Assembly: GCA_002749205.1 (NCBI GenBank)
Contig: PDOP01000014.1
Span: forward strand, 1 to 37,751
DNA length: 37,751 bases
Direction: 5' to 3'
DNA from: Treponema sp.
GTDB lineage: Bacteria; Spirochaetota; Spirochaetia; Treponematales; Treponemataceae
Part shown: positions 1 to 7,565 of the stretch, one piece after another
How positions within the stretch are numbered: the stretch's first letter is position 1
How the letters are laid out: the number at the start of each line of letters is the position of its first letter
Translations under genes and position numbers: made by a program
Notes under the pieces: generated by a model
Told to the model about the DNA's origin: nothing
The model's input: the letters and a program-made list of their open reading frames with translations, nothing else
Databases searched by the model: none

Positions 1-2
1 AA

Positions 3-311
3 CATGAATATAACGAACTAATCTATTACAATTATAAATATGAAGAACTGCAAAAGTTGGAAAAAAGCAAAATCAGAAATTATAACAAATTATTTTTAGA
101 CTTATTGAAATTAAAATACAATCTGGATGATGACGAAAATTTTTCCTGCTATAGCTTTGAAAGTGTTGCAATACCGCCTTTCTGCAATCCACCTGAAATC
201 AATGATGAAGAACGGAGAGCTAGAAAAGAAACTTATAACGAAATTATACTCACAGACGCTTATGCAAAAGAAGATACTATTTTAGAAGAAAGTTTAAGAG
301 GTCTGTTATAA
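3..311 (+). CDS. 3' end of an unrecognised gene cut by the left window edge
   Basis: The reading frame is open from the first complete codon of the window to the TAA at 309-311, so this is the C-terminal part (about 102 residues) of a longer protein rather than a small gene starting at the TTG at 57. No ribosome-binding site precedes that TTG. The visible part is rich in Asp, Glu, Tyr and Lys, with a Pro-rich stretch (IPPFCNPPE) and an acidic tail, and no membrane segment. I do not recognise the family. It is followed by a good promoter at 339-367, so the next gene is probably transcribed separately. Confidence 0.55.
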   Translation, partial: HEYNELIYYNYKYEELQKLEKSKIRNYNKLFLDLLKLKYNLDDDENFSCYSFESVAIPPFCNPPEINDEERRARKETYNEIILTDAYAKEDTILEESLRGLL

Positions 312-338
312 AAATTTGTAAATTATTAAATAAACATC

Positions 339-367
339 TTGATTTTTTCAAAACCATGTGTTATAAT
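339..367 (+). promoter_or_regulatory. sigma-70 type promoter for the gene at 437
   Basis: TTGATT (339-344), a 17-base spacer, then TATAAT (362-367). Predicted start of transcription is near 374, giving a leader of about 63 nt before the ATG at 437. Confidence 0.6.
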
Positions 368-436
368 TTATATGATTAAAAGAGTGGATTTAAAACTTTA
401 CTTGCCTGCTCGTTAAAATAGGCTAAAGGAGTACTA

Positions 437-967
437 ATGAAAAAACAATTCATAAATTTAGATTTAAGGTTTAAAGGCTCGAAAGACTTACCTCGTCTGA
501 TGAAAGACTGCAAATTAAAACCAAACAAAGCTCAATATCTTTGTAGCATGCAAAAATCTTGGGATAAGCTTTCTGCAGAAAAAATCCCTAGAGCATATTT
601 GGACTACATACACGCAGAAAAAGAAAAAATTGAAAGCTGTGCCGAAGAAGACATGCAGAACTTTTTATATTTCGCAAACCAAGAGATTTCTCCAAAGACT
701 TTCTCGATAAGATTTATGCCTGCTGTTTACGGCGGAGGAAAACTCCCCGGAGGGCTTAGCATAGAAGAAGCAACAGAATTTGTTCGTCAAAAAATACAAG
801 GCAAAAAGTTGATGTTCTGGTTTAATTTCTCGCAACTAAAAACGGTATATTTTAGACCTGACGGCAGTTCTTATACAATTTGGTATACACCTGAAATAAA
901 ATGGACGGAAGAATTTTTATTCACAGGCTCAAACGGTAGCTTAATCGGAAAATCATTTTTAGGATAG
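437..967 (+). CDS. hypothetical protein, 176 residues
   Basis: The start is well supported: AAAGGAG at 425-431 lies six bases before the ATG. The product is soluble, with no signal peptide or membrane segment. It has a basic N-terminal half (residues 1-60, many Lys) and an aromatic-rich C-terminal half with a Gly-rich turn (YGGGKLPGG, about residues 96-104) and Trp/Phe/Tyr clusters. I do not recognise the family and assign no function. The next gene follows after 28 bases with its own ribosome-binding site, so the two may be co-transcribed from the promoter at 339. The position beside decayed toxin-antitoxin remnants suggests an accessory region. Confidence 0.65.
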   Translation: MKKQFINLDLRFKGSKDLPRLMKDCKLKPNKAQYLCSMQKSWDKLSAEKIPRAYLDYIHAEKEKIESCAEEDMQNFLYFANQEISPKTFSIRFMPAVYGGGKLPGGLSIEEATEFVRQKIQGKKLMFWFNFSQLKTVYFRPDGSSYTIWYTPEIKWTEEFLFTGSNGSLIGKSFLG

Positions 968-995
968 ATAAGGAAATAAAATTTAAAGGATAATT

Positions 996-1319
996 ATGAT
1001 TAACTACACACTAAACTACTCAATCCAAGATGGGCTGCTCACTAGCGACACAGGCAGAATTATAATCTACAAAGACTGCATTCTGCGAAGCAATGGCCCG
1101 TCTATGGATCACAACGATTTATGCTTTGCCTTTGCTAGAACTTACGGATTCTCTTCATCGGAGATTCGCTCAAAGGCAAGTCGATATTACTACCGACAAA
1201 TCTCCGCAAATGAGCTTATAATCTCGCCGGTAAGAAAAATCGATCAAATTGATGCCGAACAAAATTCAACACTTTTCAATAAGTTAATTCAGAATGAATT
1301 TGGAAAATTGAAGCCTTAA
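996..1319 (+). CDS. hypothetical protein, 107 residues
   Basis: ATG at 996 preceded by AAAGGA (986-991). The product is a small soluble protein with a Tyr-rich middle (SRYYYRQ, about residues 62-68) and no signal peptide or recognisable motif. It probably shares a transcript with the gene ending at 967. No clear terminator follows: the next 30 bases lack a hairpin with a T-run. Family unknown. Confidence 0.6.
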   Translation: MINYTLNYSIQDGLLTSDTGRIIIYKDCILRSNGPSMDHNDLCFAFARTYGFSSSEIRSKASRYYYRQISANELIISPVRKIDQIDAEQNSTLFNKLIQNEFGKLKP

Positions 1320-1352
1320 GCCATTGCTGATCATTAACTCTGCTTTCAGAAA

Positions 1353-1493
1353 CTACAGTGTTATTTGAAGTTTTGTTTTAAGCACATTCTGTAATTCTTG
1401 TAAGAAATTTAAATTTGCATTTTCGGCAGCTTCTGCGAGCCATGCTGGCAATGTTAAATTTTTCCTTACGCATTGTGCCAGGCGTAATTTTTT
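1353..1493 (-). pseudogene. C-terminal remnant of a HicB-type antitoxin
   Basis: On the minus strand a 46-codon open stretch bounded by stop codons (TAG at 1494-1496 upstream, TAG at 1353-1355 at the end) contains RKNLTLPAWLAEAAE and then NFLQELQNVLKTKL. This matches, from memory, the ribbon-helix-helix C-terminus of HicB antitoxins (NLTLP.WL...A....INFS..LQ.ALK..L). The usual N-terminal HicB domain and a HicA toxin are not readable upstream in any frame, and there is no start codon with a ribosome-binding site, so I call it a decayed fragment. It is too short to appear as an ordinary gene. Confidence 0.6.
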
Positions 1494-1556
1494 CTACTGT
1501 TGTTTAATGAATAGAAATGGTATCCCCTCTTTATTTTCGATACATTCAAAAAATCA

Positions 1557-1585
1557 TTGACTTACAATTTAAATTTTATTATTAT
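1557..1585 (+). promoter_or_regulatory. sigma-70 type promoter upstream of the zinc-ribbon gene
   Basis: TTGACT (1557-1562), a 17-base spacer, TATTAT (1580-1585). Predicted transcription start near 1592 coincides with an ATG that opens a 21-codon ORF (1592-1657). The zinc-ribbon gene at 1766 would then have a leader of about 175 nt. Confidence 0.5.
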
Positions 1586-1591
1586 CAAAGT

Positions 1592-1780
1592 ATGAATATA
1601 TTTACAGGAAATGAAACAATTTTGGATATCCCCCCCATCTACCATAGAGTGGAATAGACAAAATAATAGAAACAACAACCCAAGAAAGAATAATATTAAA
1701 AGAACTTGAAAAGCCGGATAAAACATTACTCGGCTTTCGAGAAAAATTACGAAAAGGAGAAAACCTTGCACAATAATTGT
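1592..1780 (+). pseudogene. degenerate or split short ORF in the leader of the zinc-ribbon gene
   Basis: Two open stretches in different frames lie end to end. The first, from ATG 1592 to TAG 1655-1657, codes for 21 residues (beginning MNIFTGNETILDIPP). The second, from about 1648 to a TAA near 1780, codes for a charged helix-like sequence (containing ILKELEKPDKTLLGFREKL). A run of seven C (1630-1636) sits in the first part, but adding or deleting one C does not join the two frames. This may be a broken small gene; the first part could instead be a leader peptide. Low confidence. Confidence 0.25.
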
Positions 1781-2002
1781 AATGGAAACTTCCAAAACGG
1801 AAAAGATGTAGTGGATAAAGTTAGAGCGATGGGATTTGCCTCACAGCCAATGCCACTCACAATAACATGTGAAAATTGCCAAAAAGATTTTGAAATGCAA
1901 ACATTTGAAGATGCCTGTCCCGAATGCAAAATGGTTTATGCCGTTACCCCTTGCCACGCATTCGACCCGACAAATGTAATGGCAGCGGAAATAGAGTATT
2001 AA
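1766..2002 (+). CDS. small zinc-ribbon protein with a TTG start
   Basis: The start is set by AAAAGGAG (1752-1759) six bases before TTG at 1766. A longer in-frame reading from ATG 1706 would contain this ribosome-binding site and is less likely. The 78-residue product has two Cys pairs, CENC (about residues 37-40) and CPEC (about 53-56), separated by a short acidic loop: the spacing of a zinc ribbon. A conserved-looking tail (TPCHAFDPTNVMAAEIEY) adds a further Cys and His. Role unknown; small cytoplasmic zinc-ribbon proteins of this kind often bind nucleic acid or a partner protein. The lipoprotein gene starts 14 bases downstream. Confidence 0.6.
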   Translation: MHNNCNGNFQNGKDVVDKVRAMGFASQPMPLTITCENCQKDFEMQTFEDACPECKMVYAVTPCHAFDPTNVMAAEIEY

Positions 2003-2016
2003 CCTGTAATTACAAA

Positions 2017-2484
2017 ATGAAAAAAGCCCGCGTAAACCTGAATATTCTTATTCTGAAGATAACTTGCTTTTGCCTCTTCGTCTTCGCATACTTTCAGATA
2101 ATCTCCTGCAAGCAATTACCTGCCCCGCCTTTAACAAATATGCCGGAAGATAAATCAAAAATAGAAGGAATGTATTACGGAGTAATCCCGACCTCAAAAA
2201 CAAAATCCATAACTTACGCAGTCGAATTTAAAACAAACAAATCTGCACGCCTGCTGATTTTTCAGGAAAACAAACCAAACCCGAAAATATTTCACGGAAA
2301 ATGGCTTACAACAAAAGACGACATAATCATTCTTTATTTTGAAAACCACATACCCGCCTCAGAATTTTTCAAAAAACGCGACAACGGAAACCTGTCAATA
2401 TTACAACGAAACAAACAACCATTCAAAGGCGCACTCTACGATTATATGGTATTGGAAAAAATCGCTGAATCCGAATTGCCTTAA
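2017..2484 (+). CDS. small lipoprotein with an NlpE-like domain
   Basis: I choose ATG 2017 because it gives MKKARVNLN followed by a hydrophobic stretch (about residues 9-27) ending in IISC, a relaxed spirochaetal lipobox. The mature part (about 125 residues) reads as a small beta-barrel: a GMYYG opening, alternating strands, HGKWLTTKDD, and a closing YMVLEKI. The order resembles the N-terminal NlpE/copper-resistance lipoprotein fold (G.Y.G.lP, ..G.W...). That fold match is by eye only. It would sit in a membrane facing the periplasm or on the surface. No strong ribosome-binding site is visible, so it may be translated by coupling with the upstream gene. Repeat copy 1 begins 27 bases after the stop. 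Confidence 0.6.
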   Translation: MKKARVNLNILILKITCFCLFVFAYFQIISCKQLPAPPLTNMPEDKSKIEGMYYGVIPTSKTKSITYAVEFKTNKSARLLIFQENKPNPKIFHGKWLTTKDDIIILYFENHIPASEFFKKRDNGNLSILQRNKQPFKGALYDYMVLEKIAESELP

Positions 2485-2511
2485 AAGCAAACAAAAGCTA
2501 ACATCGTAACA

Positions 2512-2707
2512 ACAGAACACCGGCGTGCTTTTTCAAAAAATTTAACCGGTAATGGCGAGCGAAGTCTATCCTTCTTTTCGATTTATTTTACAAACAAGAT
2601 GGTTCGGCTTCAGACGAAACATCGCTAAACATAAAAAGAAAAGGAAAGAAGATTATGCGAGCGAGCGGGTTGCAATGCAAAAGCCGACTTTAAATGTCGG
2701 CGTTGCA
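2512..2707 (+). repeat. structured intergenic repeat, copy 1
   Basis: Parts in order: the 5' domain (ACAGAACACCGGCGTG, from 2512), TCTATC at 2565-2570, an imperfect inner stem (CTTCTTTTC pairing with the interrupted GAAAAGGAAAGAAG ending near 2651), ATTATG at 2652-2657, GCGGGTTG, and a 3' hairpin at 2677-2706 (GCAAAAGCCGAC / GTCGGCGTTGC). The outer stem is not complementary here, so this is the most degenerate copy. It lies in the sense direction behind the small lipoprotein gene and faces copy 2 tail to tail. Confidence 0.75.
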
Positions 2708-2717
2708 AAATAAATAA

Positions 2718-2885
2718 TTTAAAGCTCATCGCTTACGCTCAAGCATGCAACAGACGCCCTTGCATAATCTTTTTTGAGCTACTGATATTTTTAAGTAGGA
2801 TTTTCCGCTGTCGCTACAACTCCTACTCCTGCGATACTCCGCTCAAAAAAGGATAGACTGCGGGCTTCAAATTTTTGTTAAGCGT
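2718..2885 (-). repeat. structured intergenic repeat, copy 2
   Basis: Read on the minus strand: outer stem GCCC/GGGC (plus positions 2862-2865 and 2756-2759), internal loop TCTATC (2852-2857) facing ATTATG (2763-2768), and an 11-bp inner stem with arms at 2841-2851 and 2769-2779. A hairpin AGTAGGA/TCCTACT carries the conserved 20-nt loop GTTGTAGCGACAGCGGAAAA at 2801-2820. It lies directly downstream of ffh in the sense direction, so it may form part of the 3' end of that transcript. Confidence 0.85.
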
Positions 2886-2935
2886 ACTTTTGAAAGTCTG
2901 TGTTTTGTCTTTCACCACGCTACGCTGATTTCTGA

Positions 2936-4273
2936 CTACCCAAAAAAACCGCCCATGTTTTGCATCATTTCAGCCTGCTTGTTTTTGTTTCGAGCAACTT
3001 TCCTGAGCATCTGGCGGGTCTTTTCAAATTGTTTTAAAAGACGATTGACTTCCGCAACCGATGTGCCTGACCCGCGTGCAATACGGCGGCGACGAGGCGG
3101 ACCGATGATTAGATGGTTGTCCCGCTCTTTGAATGTCATCGATTGAATAATTGCTTTTTGCTTTTTCATTTTTGACATGTCAAGGTTGTTTGTATCAAGT
3201 TGCCCTGCCATTCCGGGTATCATTTCAAGCATTGATTCCAGCGAGCCCATTTTACTGACCTTTTCAAATTGGTCAAGCATATCCGAAAGAGTAAAGCCTG
3301 AGTTCGCCATTTTTCGCTGAAGCCGTGCAGCCTCTTTTTCGTCATACACCTCTTGGGCTTTTTCAACCAGCGATACAACATCGCCCATGCCCAAAATCCT
3401 GCTTGCAATTCGCTCAGGATAAAACGGCTCTAAGTCCTCAACTTTTTCGCCGACACCAATGTAATAGATTGGCACCTTTGCAATTGTTTTAAGCGAAAGG
3501 GCGGCACCACCTCGCGCATCAGAATCAAACTTTGTCAGTATAATACCGGAAAGCTCAAGGTTTTCGTTGAACTCTTTTGCTATATCAACCGCAGTTTGAC
3601 CTGTCATGGAATCAGCAACCAAAATTGTTTCAACAGGTTTTGTCACCTTTTTGATTTTTACGATTTCCTGCATCATCGCTTCATCGATTTGAAGCCGTCC
3701 TGCGGTATCGATTATTACTGTGTCATAAAAATTCTTTTTTGCAAATTTAATCGAATTTTCCGCAACCTTCACGGCATCTTTTGTTTCTTCTTTATACACC
3801 GGTATGTCAATGCTGCTGCCCAAAACCGATAACTGTTCAACAGCCGCAGGTCGTACAAGGTCGCATGCAACAAGTAACGGCTTTCTGCCCTCTTTTTTTA
3901 GTCTGTTCGCAAGTTTTGCCGCAGAGGTAGTTTTACCCGAGCCTTGCAAACCCAAAAATAAAATTACCGATTGCGTATCAGGACCGTGAAGCGCAGGCTC
4001 TTTTTTTTCATCGCCCAAAAAAGCAACCATTTTATCATTGACTATTTTTACAAACTGTTGACCGGGGTCTACTGCCTGCAATACTTTTATGCCCATTGCC
4101 TCTTCGGCAGTTGCATTCACAAATCGGCGAACAACCCGTAAATTAACATCAGCATCGAGTAATGCCATTTTTATTTCTTCAATGGCATCCTGTATATTCT
4201 TTTCGGTAATTTTTCCTTTTCCGGAGATTGTCTTAAATATCCCCGAAAATTTTTCGCTAATTTTTTCCAGCAT
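2936..4273 (-). CDS. ffh: signal recognition particle GTPase Ffh
   Basis: The protein component of the signal recognition particle. It binds signal sequences of nascent membrane and secreted proteins with 4.5S RNA and docks on FtsY. At 445 residues it has the family's full length. It shows an N-terminal helical domain (1-95), the P-loop GLQGSGKTT (108-116), DTAGR (189-193), TKFDSDARGG (247-256), and a Met-rich M domain with IPGM and an Arg-rich RNA-binding helix (RRRRIARGSGTS). The ATG shares one base with the TAA of gpsA (TAATG), so the two are translationally coupled. No 4.5S RNA gene is visible here. Repeat copy 2 follows the stop. Confidence 0.97.
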   Translation of the reverse strand: MLEKISEKFSGIFKTISGKGKITEKNIQDAIEEIKMALLDADVNLRVVRRFVNATAEEAMGIKVLQAVDPGQQFVKIVNDKMVAFLGDEKKEPALHGPDTQSVILFLGLQGSGKTTSAAKLANRLKKEGRKPLLVACDLVRPAAVEQLSVLGSSIDIPVYKEETKDAVKVAENSIKFAKKNFYDTVIIDTAGRLQIDEAMMQEIVKIKKVTKPVETILVADSMTGQTAVDIAKEFNENLELSGIILTKFDSDARGGAALSLKTIAKVPIYYIGVGEKVEDLEPFYPERIASRILGMGDVVSLVEKAQEVYDEKEAARLQRKMANSGFTLSDMLDQFEKVSKMGSLESMLEMIPGMAGQLDTNNLDMSKMKKQKAIIQSMTFKERDNHLIIGPPRRRRIARGSGTSVAEVNRLLKQFEKTRQMLRKVARNKNKQAEMMQNMGGFFG

Positions 4274-5340
4274 TAAATATTCTCCCCGTGTAATATTTTA
4301 TCAATGAATTCGGTCGGCTCTACTTCCTTATTAAGAATTTTATAAAGCCCCATGGTTATCGATAATTTCAAATTTAGTTTTTCGCAAATCTTTTGAACAT
4401 GTTTACATGCAACTACACCCTCGGGCAAATAACCAATCTTGGCAATATTTGCAATTATGTCATCTATTCCGGTAAACCGGCTTAAAATGTCCTCTTTTAT
4501 AATTTCCATACCGAACCGTCTGTTTCTGCCGAATTTACTGCGACAAGTTACGTCTAAATCGCCCACACCGGAAATTGAAGTAAAGGTTTCAGGGTGTGTC
4601 GCTCCAAGAGCGCGTCCCAGTGTTTGTATTTCGTTAAGCCCTGCGGCAAGTAAAAGCGACTCTGTGTTATCCCCAAATATGTCAGATGTTTCGGTTAAAG
4701 CATCTAGAAGCCCAAAGGCAATGGCTATAATGTTTTTTGCGGCGGCTGATGTTTGAACACCTATAACATCAAGACCGGAATAAACCAAAAGCTGCCTTGA
4801 CTTCAATATCTCCCTGCACCTTATTGCCGCCATCGGATTTTTACTTGCCGCAATAAGTCCTGTCAGTTTGCCCATTGCAACTTCTTCGCCATGACTTGGC
4901 CCTGCTATATAAACAAGCCTGTTTTTATAAGGCTCGGGTAAAATGCTTTCAAGTGTATCTGTAATAAACCGGGGATACCCGTTTTCATCGGGAATAAACC
5001 CTTTTGTTAAAATCCCAATGGCAAACTGCTCCGAAGGTTCCGTGTTTGAAAATGAGGGGGTTCGTAAAAGTTGCCTAACTGTGCTTAAAAGATATATAGA
5101 CGGACTTGCAAGAATAATTAAGTTTTTGTCTTTTGCGGCAAAATCCATATCGTTTGTTGCCACAATATTTTCGGGTAACTTAAATTTTGGTAAAAACCTT
5201 TTATTTATATGCTCGTTATTGATACTTTCGCAAACATCTTTTTCCAAAGCCCAAAGACATACAGAATGGTTACACCTGCTTAAAGCCGCACCCAAAGCAG
5301 TTCCCCATGCTCCGGCACCAATAATTCCAATTTTTGCCAT
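4273..5340 (-). CDS. gpsA: NAD(P)-dependent glycerol-3-phosphate dehydrogenase
   Basis: Reduces dihydroxyacetone phosphate to sn-glycerol-3-phosphate, the backbone of phospholipids. It shows the Rossmann motif GAGAWG (8-13), AGPSHGEEV (146-154), the catalytic Lys in AAAKN (K202), and FGDNTESLLLAAGLNE followed by GVGDLDVTC, as in the bacterial family. Length is 355 residues, slightly above the usual 330-340. GGAGG lies seven bases before the ATG. It is first in a two-gene unit with ffh, an arrangement tying lipid precursor supply to membrane protein targeting only by shared transcription. Upstream lies a divergent region shared with arcA. Confidence 0.96.
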   Translation of the reverse strand: MAKIGIIGAGAWGTALGAALSRCNHSVCLWALEKDVCESINNEHINKRFLPKFKLPENIVATNDMDFAAKDKNLIILASPSIYLLSTVRQLLRTPSFSNTEPSEQFAIGILTKGFIPDENGYPRFITDTLESILPEPYKNRLVYIAGPSHGEEVAMGKLTGLIAASKNPMAAIRCREILKSRQLLVYSGLDVIGVQTSAAAKNIIAIAFGLLDALTETSDIFGDNTESLLLAAGLNEIQTLGRALGATHPETFTSISGVGDLDVTCRSKFGRNRRFGMEIIKEDILSRFTGIDDIIANIAKIGYLPEGVVACKHVQKICEKLNLKLSITMGLYKILNKEVEPTEFIDKILHGENI

Positions 5341-5380
5341 ACAACCTCCAAAATTACAGACGATAATAACAGTATTTCAA

Positions 5381-5430
5381 AAAAAAAACAAGCTCTTTAA
5401 GCACTTTAGAAAAATGCAAAAAAGAGCTTG
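5381..5430 (-). terminator. hairpin with T-run, minus strand, between gpsA and arcA
   Basis: A perfect 10-bp inverted repeat, CAAGCTCTTT (5389-5398) and AAAGAGCTTG (5421-5430). On the minus strand it is followed by a run of T (plus-strand A run ending at 5388), the form of an intrinsic terminator. Its right arm overlaps the -35 box of the arcA promoter, so it could also act as a binding site on DNA. Confidence 0.55.
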
Positions 5431-5456
5431 ACAAAGTTGTATATTTAACTAATAAT
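5428..5456 (+). promoter_or_regulatory. sigma-70 type promoter for arcA
   Basis: TTGACA (5428-5433), a 17-base spacer, AATAAT (5451-5456). Predicted leader is about 95 nt. The leader holds a 12-bp palindrome TTCAAATTTGAA at 5493-5504, a possible regulator site. The -35 box overlaps the right arm of the inverted repeat at 5389-5430. Confidence 0.6.
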
Positions 5457-5557
5457 AGATTTGAAAAAGATTAAAACAGATTTCCGGCGTATTTCAAATT
5501 TGAATGGCGCATGATAAAATCAAATTTAAAATGTAAAGCATAATTTTGGAGGACAAT

Positions 5558-6787
5558 ATGGCGTTTATAAATGTTACAAGCGAGATTGGAAACTTAAAAT
5601 CGGTAATGCTACACCGACCCGGTGATGAATTGCTTTTTTTAACACCGGATACTCTGGAAGAATTACTTTTTGACGATATTCCGTTTTTGAAAAACGCAAA
5701 AAAAGAGCATGATGAATTTGCAGAAATATTGCGAAGCGAAGGGGTACAAGTTTTGTATCTGGAAGATTTAGTTGCCGAAGCAATATCAAGCGATGCAAAA
5801 ATCAAAGAGGCTTTTTTAAAACAATATTTAGATGAAGCCGGTATTTTTTCAAACTATTATAAAAACGCCGCTTATGACTTGCTTAATTCCATTCATGATG
5901 CAAAAACTCTTGTGCTCAAAACAATGGCAGGCATTAAGTTGGACGAAATTCCTGCCCCATCATTCCAATCACTTGCGGGTTTGTTAAAAGACAGGGCTCA
6001 GCTTTTAATTCCACCGATGTCTAACCTTTATTTTACTCGAGACCCCTTCGCTTGTGTCGGCAACGGTGTCAGCTTAAATAAAATGTATTCACTAACCCGA
6101 AACAGAGAAACAATCTACGGTGAATATATTTTTAAGCATCACCCTGATTACGCAGGAAATGTACCACTGGTTTACAATCGCTATGACGAGCCAAGCATTG
6201 AAGGCGGGGACATTTTGAATATATCAAAAAAAGTAGTTGCAGTCGGCATTTCACAACGCACAACTCCTAACGCAATTGATGCATTTGCAAAAAATGTTTT
6301 CTTCAATGCCGACTCAAATATTGAAACAGTGCTTGCATTGGACATACCAAAAGCTCGAGCTTTTATGCACTTGGATACTGTTTTCACACAAATCGATTAC
6401 GACAAGTTTACGATTCACCCCGGCATACTCGGCCCCCTCCAAGTGTTTGAAATAACCAAAGGTGTAAAACAGGACGAGCTAAAAATAAAACAAGTTGACA
6501 CAACACTTGAAAAAGTTTTGGAAAAACTGACCGGAGTTGACAAAGTTGACTTAATTCAATGTGCAGGCGGCGATAAAATTGCATCTGAGCGAGAGCAGTG
6601 GAATGACGGCTCAAACACATTATGTGTTCGACCGGGTACTGTTGTTGTATACGAGCGCAACGACATTACAAACGAAGTTCTGGATAAAAAAGGCATAAAG
6701 GTTTTACAGATGTCATGCGGAGAGCTTTCCCGCGGTCGTGGCGGCCCACGATGTATGAGCATGCCGTTTGTGCGTGAAGACTTATAG
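5558..6787 (+). CDS. arcA: arginine deiminase
   Basis: Hydrolyses arginine to citrulline and ammonia, the first step of the ATP-yielding arginine deiminase pathway. I choose ATG 5558; an in-frame TTG at 5546 overlaps the ribosome-binding site TTTGGAGGA. The 409-residue protein has LHRPGDE (18-24), FTRDPF (159-164), EGGD (215-218), MHLDTVF (270-276) and the terminal GGPRCMSMP. The expected catalytic set is present: D162, E215, H271, D273 and nucleophile C399. A Smr-domain gene follows in the same transcript. The ornithine carbamoyltransferase that would use the citrulline is the next gene on the opposite strand; no carbamate kinase or arginine/ornithine antiporter is in the window. Confidence 0.97.
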   Translation: MAFINVTSEIGNLKSVMLHRPGDELLFLTPDTLEELLFDDIPFLKNAKKEHDEFAEILRSEGVQVLYLEDLVAEAISSDAKIKEAFLKQYLDEAGIFSNYYKNAAYDLLNSIHDAKTLVLKTMAGIKLDEIPAPSFQSLAGLLKDRAQLLIPPMSNLYFTRDPFACVGNGVSLNKMYSLTRNRETIYGEYIFKHHPDYAGNVPLVYNRYDEPSIEGGDILNISKKVVAVGISQRTTPNAIDAFAKNVFFNADSNIETVLALDIPKARAFMHLDTVFTQIDYDKFTIHPGILGPLQVFEITKGVKQDELKIKQVDTTLEKVLEKLTGVDKVDLIQCAGGDKIASEREQWNDGSNTLCVRPGTVVVYERNDITNEVLDKKGIKVLQMSCGELSRGRGGPRCMSMPFVREDL

Positions 6788-6799
6788 GAGTGTACTACT

Positions 6800-7315
6800 A
6801 TGAGTTTTGCAGATATTTTGGAACAGTGGGAACGCCAAACAGCAAAACCCTACGGTAAGAAAAAACTTGCAAAAGACAAACGCCTGCAAAAACAATCCGA
6901 CACAAACGCAAAAGCTCAACAACAAGATGCCAACCGCATAAACCCGCAAGAATTATGGATGCGCCGGCATGGTATAATCGACAAGGACAGCCTAGCCGAA
7001 AAAAATCACCAAGGCGAAAAATCACCCGCAGGAAAAAAACGATTGCAAAAAATTCCGCCCGATGATACAATCGACTTACACGGTATGACATGTGAAGACG
7101 CCGAAGTCGCATTACGCGGCTTTTTCCACAAAGCAATCGCCAACAAGTTTTACAAAATTCTCATTATTCACGGCAAAGGTAACCACTCAAAAAACGGCGC
7201 CGTACTCGCCCCCTTCGTAAAACAATTTTTGGAAAACCACAAAAACGCCGGCGAAACAGGACACCCCAAACATGCCGATGGCGGAACAGGCTCGACTTGG
7301 GTTATATTAAAATAA
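6800..7315 (+). CDS. Smr-domain protein
   Basis: The 171-residue protein has a Lys/Gln-rich, probably disordered N-terminal half and a C-terminal Smr domain with DLHGMT (92-97) and HGKG (124-127), the two signature motifs of the MutS2-type small MutS-related fold. Stand-alone Smr proteins are linked to nucleic acid cleavage or binding; here there is no MutS part. The gene starts 12 bases after arcA, and TAGGAG overlapping the arcA stop serves as ribosome-binding site, so they share a transcript. The link to arginine catabolism is probably only positional. No intrinsic terminator was found directly after it; repeat copy 3 begins within 20 bases. Confidence 0.88.
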   Translation: MSFADILEQWERQTAKPYGKKKLAKDKRLQKQSDTNAKAQQQDANRINPQELWMRRHGIIDKDSLAEKNHQGEKSPAGKKRLQKIPPDDTIDLHGMTCEDAEVALRGFFHKAIANKFYKILIIHGKGNHSKNGAVLAPFVKQFLENHKNAGETGHPKHADGGTGSTWVILK

Positions 7316-7329
7316 AGAATTAGAATTTT

Positions 7330-7515
7330 GTCGCTATCGCTCCGTAACCCCACGGGCTCGCATAATCTTTTGCCCTCTTCTTAAAAACTTAATCGTGCGT
7401 TTTCCGCTATCGCTCCAACCGTCTCTTTTAAAAAAAACACTCGGGCAAAAGGATAGACTTCGCCCGTTAAACTCAGGTTAAACAAAAAGCTCTACACGCC
7501 GGTTTTCTGCGGGAA
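7330..7515 (-). repeat. structured intergenic repeat, copy 3
   Basis: On the minus strand: 5' domain (GCAGAAAACCGGCGTG, ending near 7512 on plus), outer stem ACGGGC/GCCCGT (arms 7462-7467 and 7352-7357), TCTATC (7452-7457) facing ATTATG (7361-7366), and inner stem CTTTTGCCC/GGGCAAAAG (arms 7443-7451 and 7367-7375). A variant of the 20-nt loop, with two changes, lies at 7400-7419. It stands head to head with copy 4 and antisense to the Smr gene transcript. Confidence 0.85.
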
Positions 7516-7565
7516 GTTATCCAGAAAAGAAAATTAGTAAAGTTACTCCCCTTTTGCAAGCAGCT

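Noticed and set aside
57..311. A complete 84-residue gene starting at TTG 57
   Set aside because: The frame is open to the left edge and no ribosome-binding site precedes the TTG, so it is treated as the end of a longer gene.
1562..1795. Minus-strand open frame coding a hydrophobic 77-residue peptide
   Set aside because: It overlaps the promoter and coding start of the zinc-ribbon gene on the other strand, has no ribosome-binding site, and its hydrophobicity comes from A-rich plus-strand sequence.
4943..5431. Long plus-strand open frame opposite gpsA
   Set aside because: It is antisense to a clearly conserved enzyme, has no family signature, and is a by-product of gpsA codon use.
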